DNA of 64,000 nt from Rubrobacter calidifluminis (GTDB lineage: Bacteria > Actinomycetota > Rubrobacteria > Rubrobacterales > Rubrobacteraceae). This document shows, one piece after another, positions 16,600 to 27,079 of the stretch. The notes below the pieces were generated by a model, which saw only the letters and a list, made by a program, of their open reading frames with translations, was not told where the DNA came from and made no database searches. The position numbers were made by a program, and so were the translations under genes. Location: positions 1-64,000 of the forward strand of contig NZ_JAQKGV010000014.1 of assembly GCF_028617075.1 (NCBI RefSeq), in the 5' to 3' direction. Every line of letters starts with the position of its first letter. The stretch's first letter is position 1.

Positions 16600-17625
16600 C
16601 TAAGCCGGGGAGAGCGCGCCGCGGTAGGAGTCTATCTCCTCCAGGTAGCGGCCGCTCCCGATCGCGACGCAGAGCAGAGGGTTCTCGGCTATGTGCACCG
16701 GGATGCCGGTCTCGCGCCGGATCCTCTCGTCCAGGTGGCGCAGGAGCGCCCCGCCGCCGGCCAGGACCATCCCCTGATCCACTATGTCCGAAGCCAGCTC
16801 CGGGGGCGTGCGGTCCAGCGTGTCGCGCACGGCGGCCACTATCGCCTCCACCGGCCCGCTTATGGCCTCCCGGATCTCCTCGCTGGTGATCACGACGCTC
16901 TTGGGCAACCCGCTGACGATATCGCGGCCCCGGATCTCGGCCGACTCCTCCTCTTCGAGCGGGAAAGCACTGCCAAGCTCCATCTTCAGCTGCTCGGCGG
17001 TCTGGCTGCCGATGATGAGCTTGTACTCCTTCTGGATGTAGCCCGAGATCGCCTCGTCTATGTCGTCCCCGGCGATCCTGATCGAGGACTTGGTCACGAT
17101 CCCCCCGAGCGAGATCACCGCGACCTCGGTCGTCCCCCCGCCGATGTCCACGATCATGTTCCCCTGGGCCTCGTTCACCGGCATCCCGGCGCCGATCGCC
17201 GCGGCGAGCGGCTCCTCGATGGTGAACGCCTGCCGGGCCCCGGCTGCCTCCGTCGCCTCCCGGACCGCCCGGAGTTCCACCCCCGTCACCCCCGACGGCA
17301 CGCAGACCACCACCCGCGGCCCCACGAGCGACTTCAGGGGCCGGCGCTTGGGCTGCGCCTTGTGGATGAAGTAGCGCAGCATCTTCTCGGTGACCTCGAA
17401 GTCCGCGATCACGCCGTCTTTGAGCGGGCGCATCGCGACTATGTTCTCTGGCGTGCGCCCGAGCATCCGCTTGGCGGCCGAACCCACCGCCACCACCCGG
17501 TCGGTCCTGGTGTCGATGGCGACCACCGAGGGTTCGGAGAGCACTATACCCTGACGCTTGACGAACACCAGCGTGTTCGCCGTCCCCAGATCCACCGCAA
17601 CGTCGCGCCCAAAGAGTCCTAACAT
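16600..17625 (-). CDS. mreB: Rod shape-determining actin MreB
   Basis: 341 aa, the usual length. Actin-fold ATPase forming filaments that guide side-wall synthesis. Phosphate-1 motif [16 protein letters not shown], phosphate-2 region [21 protein letters not shown] and adenosine motif [18 protein letters not shown]. It heads the mreBCD-rodA block, about 50 bases after radC. Confidence 0.97.
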   Translation of the reverse strand: MLGLFGRDVAVDLGTANTLVFVKRQGIVLSEPSVVAIDTRTDRVVAVGSAAKRMLGRTPENIVAMRPLKDGVIADFEVTEKMLRYFIHKAQPKRRPLKSLVGPRVVVCVPSGVTGVELRAVREATEAAGARQAFTIEEPLAAAIGAGMPVNEAQGNMIVDIGGGTTEVAVISLGGIVTKSSIRIAGDDIDEAISGYIQKEYKLIIGSQTAEQLKMELGSAFPLEEEESAEIRGRDIVSGLPKSVVITSEEIREAISGPVEAIVAAVRDTLDRTPPELASDIVDQGMVLAGGGALLRHLDERIRRETGIPVHIAENPLLCVAIGSGRYLEEIDSYRGALSPA

Positions 17626-17674
17626 ACCGCTCCCCGCCCGCTAAGGTTACCGGCCCCTCGCCCGAGAAACAACC

Positions 17675-18364
17675 TCAGAGGAGCCCCTGCTCTTTCATGC
17701 TGCAGTACCCCTCGCCCAGGATGACGTGGTCGAGAAGCTCTATCCCGACTATCCCTGCGGCCTCCACCATCCTCCTCGTGACCTCCTTGTCCTCCCTGCT
17801 GGGCTGGACGTTCCCGCTCGGGTGGTTGTGCGCCAGGATGACGCTGGCCGCGCTGGCCCTTATGGCCGGCTTGAAAACCTCCCGGGGATGGACCAGCGTC
17901 GCCGAGAGGGTTCCGACCGAGACCGTGGAGACTTCTATGACCTCGTTCTTGGAGTTGAGCAGCACGGCCACGAAGTTCTCCCGGTCCAGGTTGGCTATGC
18001 GCCCCCTCAGGAGCCCGTTCACGTCCGCCGGCGATGATATCACGGGACGGCTGCCGCTGCGAGAGACGCCGATGCGCCGCCCGAGCTCGACGGCGGCGAG
18101 CACGATGCACGCCTTGGCCTCCCCGATGCCCTTTATCCCGGTGAGCTCGTGCACCGAGGCGTCGTAGAGACCACGCAAACCTCCGGCCTCGGAGATGACG
18201 TGCCCGGCGAGCTCGACGGCGGTCTTCTCGCGGCTGCCGTTGCCGAACAGGAGCCCGAGGAGCTCGGCGTCGGAGAGCGCCCCCGGACCGGCGGCGAGCA
18301 TCCGCTCGCGCGGCCTGAGCTCCGGCGGCAGCTGCTTTATGGTATATCTCCTCTCCCCGGCCAC
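17675..18364 (-). CDS. radC: RadC-family JAB1/MPN metallopeptidase-like protein
   Basis: 229 aa. An N-terminal helix-hairpin-helix region (SVHELTGIKGIGEAKACIVLA) is followed by the MPN domain with metal motif LAHNHPSGNVQPSREDKEV; both zinc-type ligands (HxH and D) are present. The name RadC is historical and the cellular role is unclear. It sits 6 bases after maf and next to mreB, as in Bacillus (maf-radC-mreB). Confidence 0.93.
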   Translation of the reverse strand: MAGERRYTIKQLPPELRPRERMLAAGPGALSDAELLGLLFGNGSREKTAVELAGHVISEAGGLRGLYDASVHELTGIKGIGEAKACIVLAAVELGRRIGVSRSGSRPVISSPADVNGLLRGRIANLDRENFVAVLLNSKNEVIEVSTVSVGTLSATLVHPREVFKPAIRASAASVILAHNHPSGNVQPSREDKEVTRRMVEAAGIVGIELLDHVILGEGYCSMKEQGLL

Positions 18365-18370
18365 GGCTAT

Positions 18371-18949
18371 CTAGTACCAGCGCAGCCCGTGCTTTTCAAG
18401 CATCCTGAGCGTGAGCGGCAGCGGCAGCCCGACCACCGCGGTGTAGTCGCCCGAGATCCACTCGACGAAAGCCCCGGCCCTCCCCTGTATGGCGTACCCG
18501 CCGGCCTTCCCGACCCCCTCCCCGCTGGCGGCGTAGGCTTCGATCTCTCCCCGCCCGAGGGCCCGCATCCGCACGGCGGTGACGGTGTGGGCGAGCGAGA
18601 GCTCCCCATCCCCGGCGACGGCGACGGCGGTGTAGACTTCGTGCCGCCTCCCGGAGAGCAAACCGAGCATGCGAAGCACTTCCACAGCATCCTCCGCCTT
18701 GCCGAGGACGCCCTCCCCGGGCAGGTAGACCACGGTGTCCGAGCCGAGCACCACGGCCCCATCCTCCCCGGAGGACACGGCGAGCGCCTTGCCCCGGGCG
18801 TTCTCCCGCGCGGTGCGCGCCGGATCCTCGAGCTCGACCTCCTCGAAGCCGCTCTCGCGCACCTCGAAGCGGAGCCCGACGCGCTCGAGGAGCTCCGCCC
18901 GCCGGGGGGAGGCGGAGGCCAGGACCAGCCCTGGCTTCCCCCGGCTCAG
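18371..18949 (-). CDS. maf: Maf-family nucleotide pyrophosphatase, probable CTG start
   Basis: 192 aa if started at CTG 18949. Maf proteins hydrolyse non-canonical or specific NTPs. The family N-terminus [21 protein letters not shown] is intact but lies upstream of the first ATG/GTG/TTG of the frame (GTG 18862), which would delete it. Going further upstream inside ndk there is no standard start either. CTG 18949 overlaps the ndk stop as CTGA, the same geometry as ATGA coupling, and gives a typical family length. Other motifs: [21 protein letters not shown] and [19 protein letters not shown]. Confidence 0.85.
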   Translation of the reverse strand: MSRGKPGLVLASASPRRAELLERVGLRFEVRESGFEEVELEDPARTARENARGKALAVSSGEDGAVVLGSDTVVYLPGEGVLGKAEDAVEVLRMLGLLSGRRHEVYTAVAVAGDGELSLAHTVTAVRMRALGRGEIEAYAASGEGVGKAGGYAIQGRAGAFVEWISGDYTAVVGLPLPLTLRMLEKHGLRWY

Positions 18950-19350
18950 GACCCGAAGAAGAGCTCGAGCTCCCGCCTGGCGCTCTCGGGGGAGTCCGAG
19001 CCGTGGACCAGGTTGTCCGGCATGCTGAGCGCCAGGTCGCCGCGGATGGTGCCGGGGGCGGCCTTCGCGGGGTCGGTCGCACCCATGAGATTGCGGACCG
19101 CCCCGATCGCCCCCTCCCCCTCCACTCGCATCGCGACGATCGGCAGGGAGGTAATGAACTCGACCAGCTCCTCGAAGAACGGCTTCTCTCGGTGCTCGGC
19201 GTAGTGCTTCTCGGCCAGCTCCCGGCTCACCCGCATCATCTTCATCTCGCGGATCACGAGCCCCTTCCGCTCCAGGCGGCCTATGATCTCGCCGACGAGG
19301 CGCCGCTCGACGCCGTCGCCCTTGATCAAAAACAGGGTCTGCTCAACCAA
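18946..19350 (-). CDS. ndk: Nucleoside diphosphate kinase
   Basis: 134 aa. Ndk moves the gamma-phosphate between NTPs and NDPs through a phospho-histidine. Catalytic His is in [28 protein letters not shown] binds nucleotide. The N-terminus reads [16 protein letters not shown], where the usual motif is LIKPDAV; the K is kept but P and A are replaced by G, a mild deviation. It is coupled to maf by overlap. Confidence 0.95.
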   Translation of the reverse strand: MVEQTLFLIKGDGVERRLVGEIIGRLERKGLVIREMKMMRVSRELAEKHYAEHREKPFFEELVEFITSLPIVAMRVEGEGAIGAVRNLMGATDPAKAAPGTIRGDLALSMPDNLVHGSDSPESARRELELFFGS

Positions 19351-19384
19351 ACTTTCCTCCCTCCAGAAGAGCCCTTTTTCGGGT

Positions 19385-19864
19385 TCAGTACTCGATCTTG
19401 CCGCTGTTCTGGTTCACGCCGCAATAGGGGCAGATCTTCCAGTCGAGGTCCAGCGGCCTCTCGCACCTCATGCACGGCTTCTTGAGCTGCCAGCTGCACT
19501 CCGGGCACACCAGGTAGTCCCGCTCGACCATCGCCTGGCAGTTCGGACACAGAAGTACCCGGCTCCGGAGCTCCCGCTCGAGCACGGCGAGCTCGAGCTC
19601 GCGCTCGCGCGAGTCCAGAACGTACTCCGGCGGGCGCACGATCAGGTAAACCAGCGTCCCGACGAACGGGAAGACGATCGCCACGACCAGCCACACCAGC
19701 CGCAGAGCCCCGCGCCGGGAGGCGTCGGCGTAGGTCCAGTAGACGAGCGCCAGCCAGACGACCACGATAAAAAGCAGGATTATCTCCCCGGCCATCTTGA
19801 GCGCCGGGCTGGAGAGGAAGTTCGAGATGGCCCGGAAGGGATCCGTCTGAGCGAGCGCCATCAT
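19385..19864 (-). CDS. Membrane protein with PLDc_N-like TM pair and double zinc ribbon
   Basis: 159 aa. Two TM helices ([20 protein letters not shown] and [21 protein letters not shown], the latter followed by [10 protein letters not shown] as in PLD-nuclease N-terminal/CrgA-like anchors) are followed by a short helix and two Cys4 ribbons: [18 protein letters not shown] and [19 protein letters not shown] double zinc ribbon on a membrane anchor suggests a protein-protein adaptor. Function unknown. It starts inside the stop of the 34-aa ORF upstream (ATGA) and lies next to ndk. Confidence 0.8.
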   Translation of the reverse strand: MMALAQTDPFRAISNFLSSPALKMAGEIILLFIVVVWLALVYWTYADASRRGALRLVWLVVAIVFPFVGTLVYLIVRPPEYVLDSRERELELAVLERELRSRVLLCPNCQAMVERDYLVCPECSWQLKKPCMRCERPLDLDWKICPYCGVNQNSGKIEY

Positions 19865-19965
19865 CCCACGAACCTCAGCACCAGTAAGTACCCCAGAACG
19901 AACGCGGCGGCGAAGACCCCCAGGAGGAGGAGCCCGGCGGCCCTCCAGATGCTCCTACCCCTCAC
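19861..19965 (-). CDS. 34-aa single-TM small protein between folC and the zinc-ribbon gene
   Basis: A GTG-started frame, product beginning MRGRSIWRAAGLLLLGVF and ending VLRFVG. It is a positively charged N-terminus plus one hydrophobic helix. Its start overlaps the folC stop (GTG at 19965, folC TAG at 19957-19955) and its stop overlaps the ATG of the next gene (ATGA). A tight double overlap with no other way to fill the space supports a real, translated peptide, or at least a coupling cistron. No family recognised. Confidence 0.6.
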   Translation of the reverse strand: MRGRSIWRAAGLLLLGVFAAAFVLGYLLVLRFVG

Positions 19966-21193
19966 GCAGCCACCTTATCGCCGCGGCGCAGGTGTAGAGC
20001 GAGCCGGTCACCAGCACCACCCCCCCCTCGCGCCGCATCTTCTCCACCATCCGGCCCACGGCTTCTCCTACCTCCTCCACCACGACAGCCTCCTTCCCCC
20101 GGCGGTCCCTCGGGTCATGCTCGACGATCAGCCGGTGCGGGTCCGCGGCCCGCCCGCTCTCGGGCCGGGTGAGAACCAGCGCGTCGGAGGCCCCGGCCAC
20201 GGTATCAAGCATACTTGCAACTTCCTTGTCCCGCAAGCACCCGAAGACGACCCCGAGCGGCCGCCCGCCGAAGCGCGCCGCCACGGCCTCTATGGTGGCC
20301 CGGATGCCGGGCGGGTTGTGTCCCCCGTCGACGACGACCGGGACCCCCTCCCTCTCGTGCACCTCGAAGCGCCCGGGGAGCACCCCGGCGGCCCGCTCGA
20401 GCGCTTCTTTCCGCTCCCGCTCGCCGAGAGCCCTCCCGAGCACGACCTCCGCCACCCGGAGCCCGAGCGCGGCGTCCCGGGCCGCGTAGGGGGCCAGCCG
20501 GTCCCACTCCACCGCGCCGCCGGAAGCCGGAACCAGCCACGCCCCGGTCTCCCCGCACCGCTCGCGGGCCAGGCGGACGACCAGCGGGTCTCCGGTCCCG
20601 AGCACGAGCGTCCCGCCGGGCTGCACGCTCGCGAGCTTCTCGCGCGCGATCTCCTCGACGGTCTCCCCCAGGTACTCGGTGTGGTCGAGCCCGACGTTGG
20701 TCAGCACCACCACCGGCGGACGCACCACCGAGGTCGCGTCGTGGCGGGCGCCCATCCCCGCCTCGAGCACCGCCCACCCGAGCCCGGCCTCCCGGAAGAG
20801 GAGCAGCGCTCCGGCCGTCAGGATCTCGAACTGCGACGCCCCGACCCCCATCTCGTCGTCGAGGCGCATCACGCGGTCCATCACCCGGGCGAACTCCTCC
20901 TCCGAAACGTACCCCGAGGGCAACAGGATGCGCTCCGTGTAGGAGATGAGGTGCGGTGAGAGGTACGCCCCGGCGGGGTGCCCGCAGGCGGTGAGCGCCG
21001 CGGCCAGGGTGACGGTCGTCGTCCCCTTGCCGTTCGTCCCCACGACCTGCACGGTGCCGAAGTCCCTCTGCGGCTCCCCGAGCAGCGAGAGCAGCCGCTC
21101 CATGCGCTCAAGGCCGAGCGTTATCCGCTGCCGGGCGTCGAGAGCGGCGCAGACCTCGCCGTAGCCGCGGAGCTTGTTACCGGAGCTCTTCAA
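19955..21193 (-). CDS. folC: Bifunctional folylpolyglutamate/dihydrofolate synthase
   Basis: 412 aa. Mur-ligase fold enzyme adding glutamate to folates. P-loop VQVVGTNGKGTTTVTLAAALT, then HLISYTERILLPSGYVSEEEF, LTNVGLDHTEYLGETVEEIAREK and a C-terminal domain with VVVDGGHNPPGIRATIEAV and GCLRDKEVASMLDTV. It overlaps the 3' end of valS by 17 bases; the valS-folC pair is typical. Confidence 0.95.
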   Translation of the reverse strand: MKSSGNKLRGYGEVCAALDARQRITLGLERMERLLSLLGEPQRDFGTVQVVGTNGKGTTTVTLAAALTACGHPAGAYLSPHLISYTERILLPSGYVSEEEFARVMDRVMRLDDEMGVGASQFEILTAGALLLFREAGLGWAVLEAGMGARHDATSVVRPPVVVLTNVGLDHTEYLGETVEEIAREKLASVQPGGTLVLGTGDPLVVRLARERCGETGAWLVPASGGAVEWDRLAPYAARDAALGLRVAEVVLGRALGERERKEALERAAGVLPGRFEVHEREGVPVVVDGGHNPPGIRATIEAVAARFGGRPLGVVFGCLRDKEVASMLDTVAGASDALVLTRPESGRAADPHRLIVEHDPRDRRGKEAVVVEEVGEAVGRMVEKMRREGGVVLVTGSLYTCAAAIRWLREG

Positions 21194-23723
21194 GGCGCTT
21201 CGAGAGCGTCTCGAGCGTGCGGCGGTTGGTCTCGAGCTTCTCGCGCTCGCGGCCGACCACCTCGGCCGGGGCCCGCTCGACGAACTTCTCGTTCGAGAGC
21301 TTCCCCTCGGCGCGGGCGATCTCCTTCTCGACCCGCCCGATCTCCCTGCGCAGCCGCGAGAGCTCGCGCTGCCTCATCTCCTCGGAGAGCGAGAGCTCGA
21401 CGAAAGACCCGCCCGCCGGCAGCGTGGCCTTCGCCGCACCGTCCAGGCTCTCCGCCGGCCGCACCCCGGCGAGCGCGGTGAAGACCTCGGGCTCCACCCC
21501 CTCCGGGACGAGCCCCTCCAGCTCCCCGTCCACCCCGCTCTCGGCCCGGAACGCCCGGACGGCGGAGACCGCCTCCATGGTGCGCCCGAGCGCCTCCTCG
21601 GCCTCCTCGTCTTCGAGCGCCGGATCGTAGCGGGGGAACCCCTGCTCCACGAGCATCCGCTCGTGCCCGAGCAGACGGGACATCTCCTCGGTCGCGAACG
21701 GCATCACCGGGTGCAGCAGCCGCAGTATCCCGGAGAAGACCTCGCGCAGGACGCGCGGCGTCTCGGCGGAGGGCGCGACCTTGGCGATCTCGATGTACCA
21801 GTCGGCGAACTCGTGCCAGGCGAAGTCGTAGACGAGGCGCATCGCCTCGGAGAACTCGCATTCCTCGAGGAGCTCGTCGTAGCGGCGGGCGGTGCGGTTG
21901 AACGCCGAGAGGATCCAGCGATCCGAAACGGAGGGTCCCCCCTCCCCCGCCCCCTCGTACCCGGCGATGAACCGCATCATGTTCCAAAGCTTGGTTATGA
22001 AGCCGCGGCCCATCTCGGCCCGCTCGTGCGAGTAGGGGAAATCCTGCGTCGAGGACTGGTGCAAAAGCCCGAAGCGCACCGCGTCGGTCCCGTACTCCTC
22101 GAAGAGGTCCAGCGGGTCGATCGTGTTCCCCTTGGACTTGCTCATCTTCGTCCCGTCCTCGGCCAGCACGATCGAGTGGACGTTTATCTTGCGGAACGGG
22201 ATCTCCCCGCGGAACCTGAGCCCCATCATGATCATCCGGGCCACCCACAGGTACATTATCTCGCGCGCCGTCGAGAGGAGGCTCGTCGGGTAGAAGTATT
22301 TCAGCTCCTCGGTCTCCTCCGGCCAGCCGAGCGTGGCGAACGGCCAGAGCGCCGAGGAGAACCAGGTGTCGAGCACGTCCGGGTCCTGCTCGAAGCCCTC
22401 CCCCGGGGGCTCTTTGGCCGCGACCACCTCCCCGTCGGGCCCGTACCAGATCGGGATGCGGTGCCCCCACCACAGCTGCCGGGAGACGTTCCAGTCCTGG
22501 ATGTTCTTGAGCCACCGGATCGTCTCGCGCCGCCAGGAGTCGGGGTAGACCGTGATCTCACCCTTCTCGAGCGCCTCTATCGCGGGCCTCGCGAGCTCGC
22601 GCATCGAGATCCACCACTGCTCGGTGAGCCAGGGCTCGATCACGGTCCCGCACCGGTCGCAGTGCCCGACGCGGTGGGTGTGGTCCCTCACCTCCCCGAG
22701 CAGCCCCTCCTCCGCCAGCGCCCGCACGACGGCCTCGCGCGCCTCTCCGCGGTCGAGCCCGGCGAAGCGCCCGCCGTTCTCGTTGATCGTCCCGTCGGGG
22801 TTGAGGACGTTCACCGGCTCCAGCCCGAGCCGGCGTCCGATCTCGAAGTCGTTCGGGTCGTGCGCCGGGGTGACCTTCAGAACCCCCGTCCCGAAGGACG
22901 GGTCCACGTAGGGGTCGGCGAAGACCTCGATCTCCCGCCCCACGAACGGCACCGCCACCCGCCGCCCGACGAGCTCCCGGTACCGATCGTCCTCGGGGTT
23001 GACGACGAGCGCCACATCCCCGAGCATCGTCTCCGGGCGGGTCGAGAAGACCTCGGCGTAGGGCCTGCCGTCCGGGCCGGGCCCCTTACCGTCGACGAAC
23101 GGGTAGCGCAGCCCGTAGAGCTTCCCCTCGACCTCCTCGTAGTTGACCTCCAGGTCGCTGATCGCCGAGCGGTCGCGCGGGCACCAGTTGGTGATGCGCT
23201 CCCCCCGGTAGATGAACCCGGCGTTGAAGAGCTCGATGAAAGCCTCGAGCACCGCGTCGGCGTAGCGCTCGTCCATCGTGTAGCGCAGCCGCCGCCAGTC
23301 CACCGCCGCCCCGAGCCGCTCGAGCTGCCCGAGGATCCTGTGCCGCGACTCGTCGGCGAACTCCCGACACAGCTCGACGAAGCGCTCCCGCCCGACGTCC
23401 CACTTGGAGAGCCCCTCCTCGCGGGTGAGCTTGCGCTCGACGACGTTCTGCAGCGCTATCGAGGCGTGGTCCACGCCCGGCAGCCACAGCGCCTCGTACC
23501 CCTTCATCTTCGCCCGCCGGATCAGGGCGTCCTGGATCGCGCCGTTGAGCGCGTGCCCCATGTGCAGCGCCCCGGTGACGTTCGGCGGGGGCATGACTAT
23601 GCAGTAGGGCTCTCTCTCCGGGCTCGGGTCCGCCTCGAAGACCCCGGCGCGTCGCCACTCCTCGTAGACGCGCCGCTCGACCGAGGCGGGGTCGTAGGTC
23701 TTGGGGATCTCGCTCTGCTTCAA
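21177..23723 (-). CDS. valS: Valyl-tRNA synthetase
   Basis: 848 aa. Class I synthetase with HIGH motif in PPPNVTGALHMGHALNGAIQ and KMSKS motif in EDGTKMSKSKGNTIDPLDLF; editing-domain region RPETMLGDVALVVNPED; C-terminal coiled coil (MRQRELSRLRREIGRVEKEIARAEG) as expected. Start: TTG 23723 (KQSEIPKTYDPASVERRV) with GAGGAGA just upstream; the longer frame into clpX is Arg-rich and unlike ValS. It follows clpX by 11 bases. Confidence 0.95.
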   Translation of the reverse strand: MKQSEIPKTYDPASVERRVYEEWRRAGVFEADPSPEREPYCIVMPPPNVTGALHMGHALNGAIQDALIRRAKMKGYEALWLPGVDHASIALQNVVERKLTREEGLSKWDVGRERFVELCREFADESRHRILGQLERLGAAVDWRRLRYTMDERYADAVLEAFIELFNAGFIYRGERITNWCPRDRSAISDLEVNYEEVEGKLYGLRYPFVDGKGPGPDGRPYAEVFSTRPETMLGDVALVVNPEDDRYRELVGRRVAVPFVGREIEVFADPYVDPSFGTGVLKVTPAHDPNDFEIGRRLGLEPVNVLNPDGTINENGGRFAGLDRGEAREAVVRALAEEGLLGEVRDHTHRVGHCDRCGTVIEPWLTEQWWISMRELARPAIEALEKGEITVYPDSWRRETIRWLKNIQDWNVSRQLWWGHRIPIWYGPDGEVVAAKEPPGEGFEQDPDVLDTWFSSALWPFATLGWPEETEELKYFYPTSLLSTAREIMYLWVARMIMMGLRFRGEIPFRKINVHSIVLAEDGTKMSKSKGNTIDPLDLFEEYGTDAVRFGLLHQSSTQDFPYSHERAEMGRGFITKLWNMMRFIAGYEGAGEGGPSVSDRWILSAFNRTARRYDELLEECEFSEAMRLVYDFAWHEFADWYIEIAKVAPSAETPRVLREVFSGILRLLHPVMPFATEEMSRLLGHERMLVEQGFPRYDPALEDEEAEEALGRTMEAVSAVRAFRAESGVDGELEGLVPEGVEPEVFTALAGVRPAESLDGAAKATLPAGGSFVELSLSEEMRQRELSRLRREIGRVEKEIARAEGKLSNEKFVERAPAEVVGREREKLETNRRTLETLSKRLEELR

Positions 23724-23734
23724 CTCTCCTCTTC

Positions 23735-25000
23735 TTAGGCCGTCTCTTCCTCGTCGTAGGTGTACTTGGACTCGCCGGAGTGGGTCACGAGCGTGGGCTG
23801 CACCCCGTCGGTGACGGTGTCGGCGTCCACCACGCACCGCGCCACGTCCGACCGGCTCGGCAGCTCGTACATCGTCGGCAACAGGGTCGCCTCGATGATG
23901 CTCCTGAGGCCCCGCGCCCCGGTGCCGCGCTCGAGCGCCTTGCGCGCTATGGCGGCGAGCGCCTCCTCGGTGAAGGTGAGGTCGACCTTGTCGTAGCGGA
24001 AGAACTGCCGGTACTGCCTGACCAGCGCGTTCTTCGGCTCGGTGAGGATGCGCACCAGGTCTTTCTCCCCGAGACCCCGCAGCGTCGAGATGACCGGCAG
24101 CCTGCCGACGAACTCCGGGATGAGCCCGTACTTCAGAAGATCCTCCGGCTGGACGTGGCGCAGGATCTCGTCCGGGTCCTCCTTGCCGCGCGCCTCGAGG
24201 CTGCTGCCGAAGCCGATGCTCTTCTTGCCGATCCGCCGGCGGATTATCTCCTCGAGCCCGCCGAAGGCGCCGCCGCAGATGAACAGGATGTTCTTGGTGT
24301 CTATCTGCAGGAAGTCCTGGTGGGGATGCTTCCTGCCCCCCTGCGGCGGGACGCTCGCGACCGTCCCCTCCAGGATCTTCAAGAGCGCCTGCTGCACGCC
24401 CTCCCCCGAGACGTCGCGGGTTATGGAGGGGTTGTCGGCCTTGCGGGCGATCTTGTCGATCTCGTCGATGTAGATGATCCCGGTCTCCGCCTTCTTCACG
24501 TCGAAGTCGGCGGCCTGGATGAGCTTGAGCAGGATGTTCTCGACGTCCTCACCGACGTAGCCGGCCTCGGTCAGAGCGGTCGCGTCGGCTATCGCGAAGG
24601 GGACGTTGAGGATGCGGGCGAGCGTCTGGGCAAGCAGCGTCTTGCCGCTGCCGGTCGGCCCGATGAGCAGGATGTTGGACTTCTGCAGCTCGGTGCCGTC
24701 GGGCGACTCGGAGCCCATCTGGATCCTCTTGTAGTGGTTGTAGACCGCCACCGAGAGGACCTTCTTCGCCTCCTCCTGCCCGATGACGTACTCGCTCAGG
24801 ATGCGGTTTATCTCGCGGGGCTTGGGGAGGTCGTCCTCCTTGAGGACGTCTGGCGAGGAGAATTCCTCGTCTATTATCTCGTTGCAGAGCTCGATGCACT
24901 CGTCGCAGATGTAGACGCCAGGACCGGCGATAAGCTTCCTCACCTGCCGCTGGCTCTTGCCGCAGAAGGAGCACTGCAACTGGTCGGACGGGTCTCTCAT
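23735..25000 (-). CDS. clpX: ATP-dependent Clp protease ATP-binding subunit ClpX
   Basis: 421 aa. AAA+ unfoldase for ClpP. N-terminal zinc-binding domain ([14 protein letters not shown], then [10 protein letters not shown]), Walker [19 protein letters not shown], Walker [16 protein letters not shown]-type ClpP-binding loop ([14 protein letters not shown]) and [13 protein letters not shown]. Starts at ATG 25000. Downstream of clpP with a 33-base gap. Confidence 0.97.
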   Translation of the reverse strand: MRDPSDQLQCSFCGKSQRQVRKLIAGPGVYICDECIELCNEIIDEEFSSPDVLKEDDLPKPREINRILSEYVIGQEEAKKVLSVAVYNHYKRIQMGSESPDGTELQKSNILLIGPTGSGKTLLAQTLARILNVPFAIADATALTEAGYVGEDVENILLKLIQAADFDVKKAETGIIYIDEIDKIARKADNPSITRDVSGEGVQQALLKILEGTVASVPPQGGRKHPHQDFLQIDTKNILFICGGAFGGLEEIIRRRIGKKSIGFGSSLEARGKEDPDEILRHVQPEDLLKYGLIPEFVGRLPVISTLRGLGEKDLVRILTEPKNALVRQYRQFFRYDKVDLTFTEEALAAIARKALERGTGARGLRSIIEATLLPTMYELPSRSDVARCVVDADTVTDGVQPTLVTHSGESKYTYDEEETA

Positions 25001-25033
25001 CGCATCCTCCCCAGGCTCTCGCTCGTCATGCCG

Positions 25034-25636
25034 CTAGTGACGCCGGATGATGTTGTCTATGACGCCGTACTCGACCGCCTCCTCCGGGCCCATGATGTAG
25101 TCCCGGTCGGTGTCGCGCTCGATCCGCTCGTAGGGCTGCCCGGTCCTCTCGGCGAGGATCTCGTTGAGGCGGCGCTTGGTCCTCACCAGCTCCTGCGCGT
25201 AGATCTCGACGTCGGAGGCCTGCCCGCCGATGCCCTGCGTGCTCGGCTGGTGCAGGAGTATCCGGGTGTTCGGGAGCGCGTTGCGCTTGCCCTTCGCCCC
25301 CGCGGCGAGCAGGAAGGCCCCCATCGACGCGGCCATCCCGAGCGCGGTCGTGACGACGTCGGGCTGGATGAACTGCATCGTGTCGTAGATCGCGAGCCCC
25401 GCCGTCACGCTCCCGCCGGGGGAGTTTATGTACAGGTTGATGTCCTGCTCGGGATCCTCGCTCTCCAGGTGCAACAGCTGCGCCATTATGGCGTTGGCGA
25501 CCTGGTCGTCCACCGGCGTCCCGAGGAAGATGATCCTGTCCTTCAGAAGCCGCGAGTAGATGTCCATCGCCCGCTCGCCGCGCGGGCTCTGCTCTATCAC
25601 GTAGGGGATGACCCCCTGTGGGTCGAACCTCTGCAT
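25034..25636 (-). CDS. clpP: ATP-dependent Clp protease proteolytic subunit
   Basis: 200 aa. Serine protease core; catalytic Ser in [16 protein letters not shown], His in [11 protein letters not shown] and Asp in [11 protein letters not shown]. Sequence [20 protein letters not shown] is characteristic. Between tig and clpX, the classical tig-clpP-clpX operon. No second clpP lies beside it, unlike many actinobacteria that carry clpP1-clpP2. Confidence 0.97.
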   Translation of the reverse strand: MQRFDPQGVIPYVIEQSPRGERAMDIYSRLLKDRIIFLGTPVDDQVANAIMAQLLHLESEDPEQDINLYINSPGGSVTAGLAIYDTMQFIQPDVVTTALGMAASMGAFLLAAGAKGKRNALPNTRILLHQPSTQGIGGQASDVEIYAQELVRTKRRLNEILAERTGQPYERIERDTDRDYIMGPEEAVEYGVIDNIIRRH

Positions 25637-25642
25637 CTCCTC

Positions 25643-27022
25643 TTACTCCTCTCCGGTTGCGCTCTTCTCCGCGGCCCCGCCACCCTCGGCGGCGGCCTCG
25701 ACCTTCTCTTCTTCCTCTTCGGGCATCTCGGTCGGGACGGCGTTCTCCACCAAAAAATCGAGCGCCTTCTGCCGGGCGAACTCCTCCTCGAGGATCTGGT
25801 AGGTGCCGTTCCTGCGCATCGTCTCGGCGACCTCTTCCGGCTTGCGACCACCGTCCTCGGCGATGTGGCCTATCTCGTGCTCGATCTGCTCCCTGTCGGG
25901 CTCGATGCCCTCGGCCGCGACGACCGCGTCGAGCACGAGCTCCTTCTTGACCGTGTCCGCGGCGTCGTCCCGGACGCGCTCCTTCATCTCGTCCCGGCTC
26001 ACCCCGGCCATCCGGTAGTAGCTCTCGGGGTCGACCCCCTGCGCCCGGATGCTCCGCTCGAAGCTCTCGACCATCTCCTCGGCCTTGTCCTCGACCATGA
26101 CCTCGGGAACCTCGACCTCGGCCTCCTTCGCCACCGCGTCGAGCACCGCCGTGCGGAACTCGCCCTCGACCTGCCGCCGGGCGGCCTCCTCGAGCTCCTC
26201 CCGGATGGCCCCCCGCAGCTCATCGAGCGTCTCGAACTCGCTCGCCTCCTTGGCGAACTCGTCGTCGAGCGGCGGGAGCTCGCGCTCCTTGATCTCCTTG
26301 ACGTGCACCCGGAAGAGGACCGACTGCCCGCGCAGCGACTCCTCCTCGTAGTCCATCGGGAAGGTGACGGCGAACTGCTTGCGCTCCCCGGCCTTCATCC
26401 CGACGAGGTTCTTCTCGAAGTCCTCCAGGATCTCGCCGCTCCCGACTTCGAGCATGTAGTCCTCGGCCGAAGCCCCGGGCACCTCGCCCCCGGTCATCTT
26501 CTCGCCGTTGAAGTCCAGGATGACGAAGTCGCCCTCCGCGACCGGCCTGTCCTCGACCGCACCGAGCGTGGCGAACTGGCCCCGGAGCTCCTCCAGGCGC
26601 GCCTCGACGTCCTCCTCGGTTATCTCGACCTTCCTCTTGGGGACCTCGAGTCCCTTGTAACGGCCGAGCTTCGCCTCGGGGCGCACGGCCACCGTCGCGG
26701 AGAACCGGAAGCCCTCCTCCTCGTCGAGCGGCTCGTCGAAGTGGATCTCGGGCCGGTCTATCGGGCGGAGGTTCTGCTCGATGACGGCCTGCGAGTACCA
26801 GGAAGGCAGCCGGTCCTGCAGCGCCTCCATGTAGATGTAGTCGCGGCCGAGATGGCTCTCGAGCATCCGCCGGGGGGCCTTGCCCGGCCGGAAACCGGGG
26901 ACCCGCACCTTCTGGCGCAGCTCCCTGACCTTCGCCTCGACCCCCTCCCTGACCGCCTCGGGTGGAACCTCCACCTCGATCCGGACCTTGTTGTCTTCCA
27001 GTTTGGTTACGTTCGCCGTCAT
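25643..27022 (-). CDS. tig: Trigger factor
   Basis: 459 aa. Ribosome-bound chaperone and peptidyl-prolyl isomerase. Ribosome-binding motif [21 protein letters not shown] (GFRxGKxP), FKBP domain around [20 protein letters not shown] and a helical C-terminal domain ending in an acidic/Glu-Ala tail. First gene of the tig-clpP-clpX-valS-folC run; tRNA-Leu lies upstream. Confidence 0.96.
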   Translation of the reverse strand: MTANVTKLEDNKVRIEVEVPPEAVREGVEAKVRELRQKVRVPGFRPGKAPRRMLESHLGRDYIYMEALQDRLPSWYSQAVIEQNLRPIDRPEIHFDEPLDEEEGFRFSATVAVRPEAKLGRYKGLEVPKRKVEITEEDVEARLEELRGQFATLGAVEDRPVAEGDFVILDFNGEKMTGGEVPGASAEDYMLEVGSGEILEDFEKNLVGMKAGERKQFAVTFPMDYEEESLRGQSVLFRVHVKEIKERELPPLDDEFAKEASEFETLDELRGAIREELEEAARRQVEGEFRTAVLDAVAKEAEVEVPEVMVEDKAEEMVESFERSIRAQGVDPESYYRMAGVSRDEMKERVRDDAADTVKKELVLDAVVAAEGIEPDREQIEHEIGHIAEDGGRKPEEVAETMRRNGTYQILEEEFARQKALDFLVENAVPTEMPEEEEEKVEAAAEGGGAAEKSATGEE

Positions 27023-27079
27023 TTACTCCAACTCTTCTCGTCTACAGGCCGCTTCTTCAGCTCGTCGCGTCATGCGCAG

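Noticed and set aside
18396-19082. A 228-aa frame across maf and ndk
   Set aside because: Arg/Pro/Gly-rich and out of frame with both conserved proteins.
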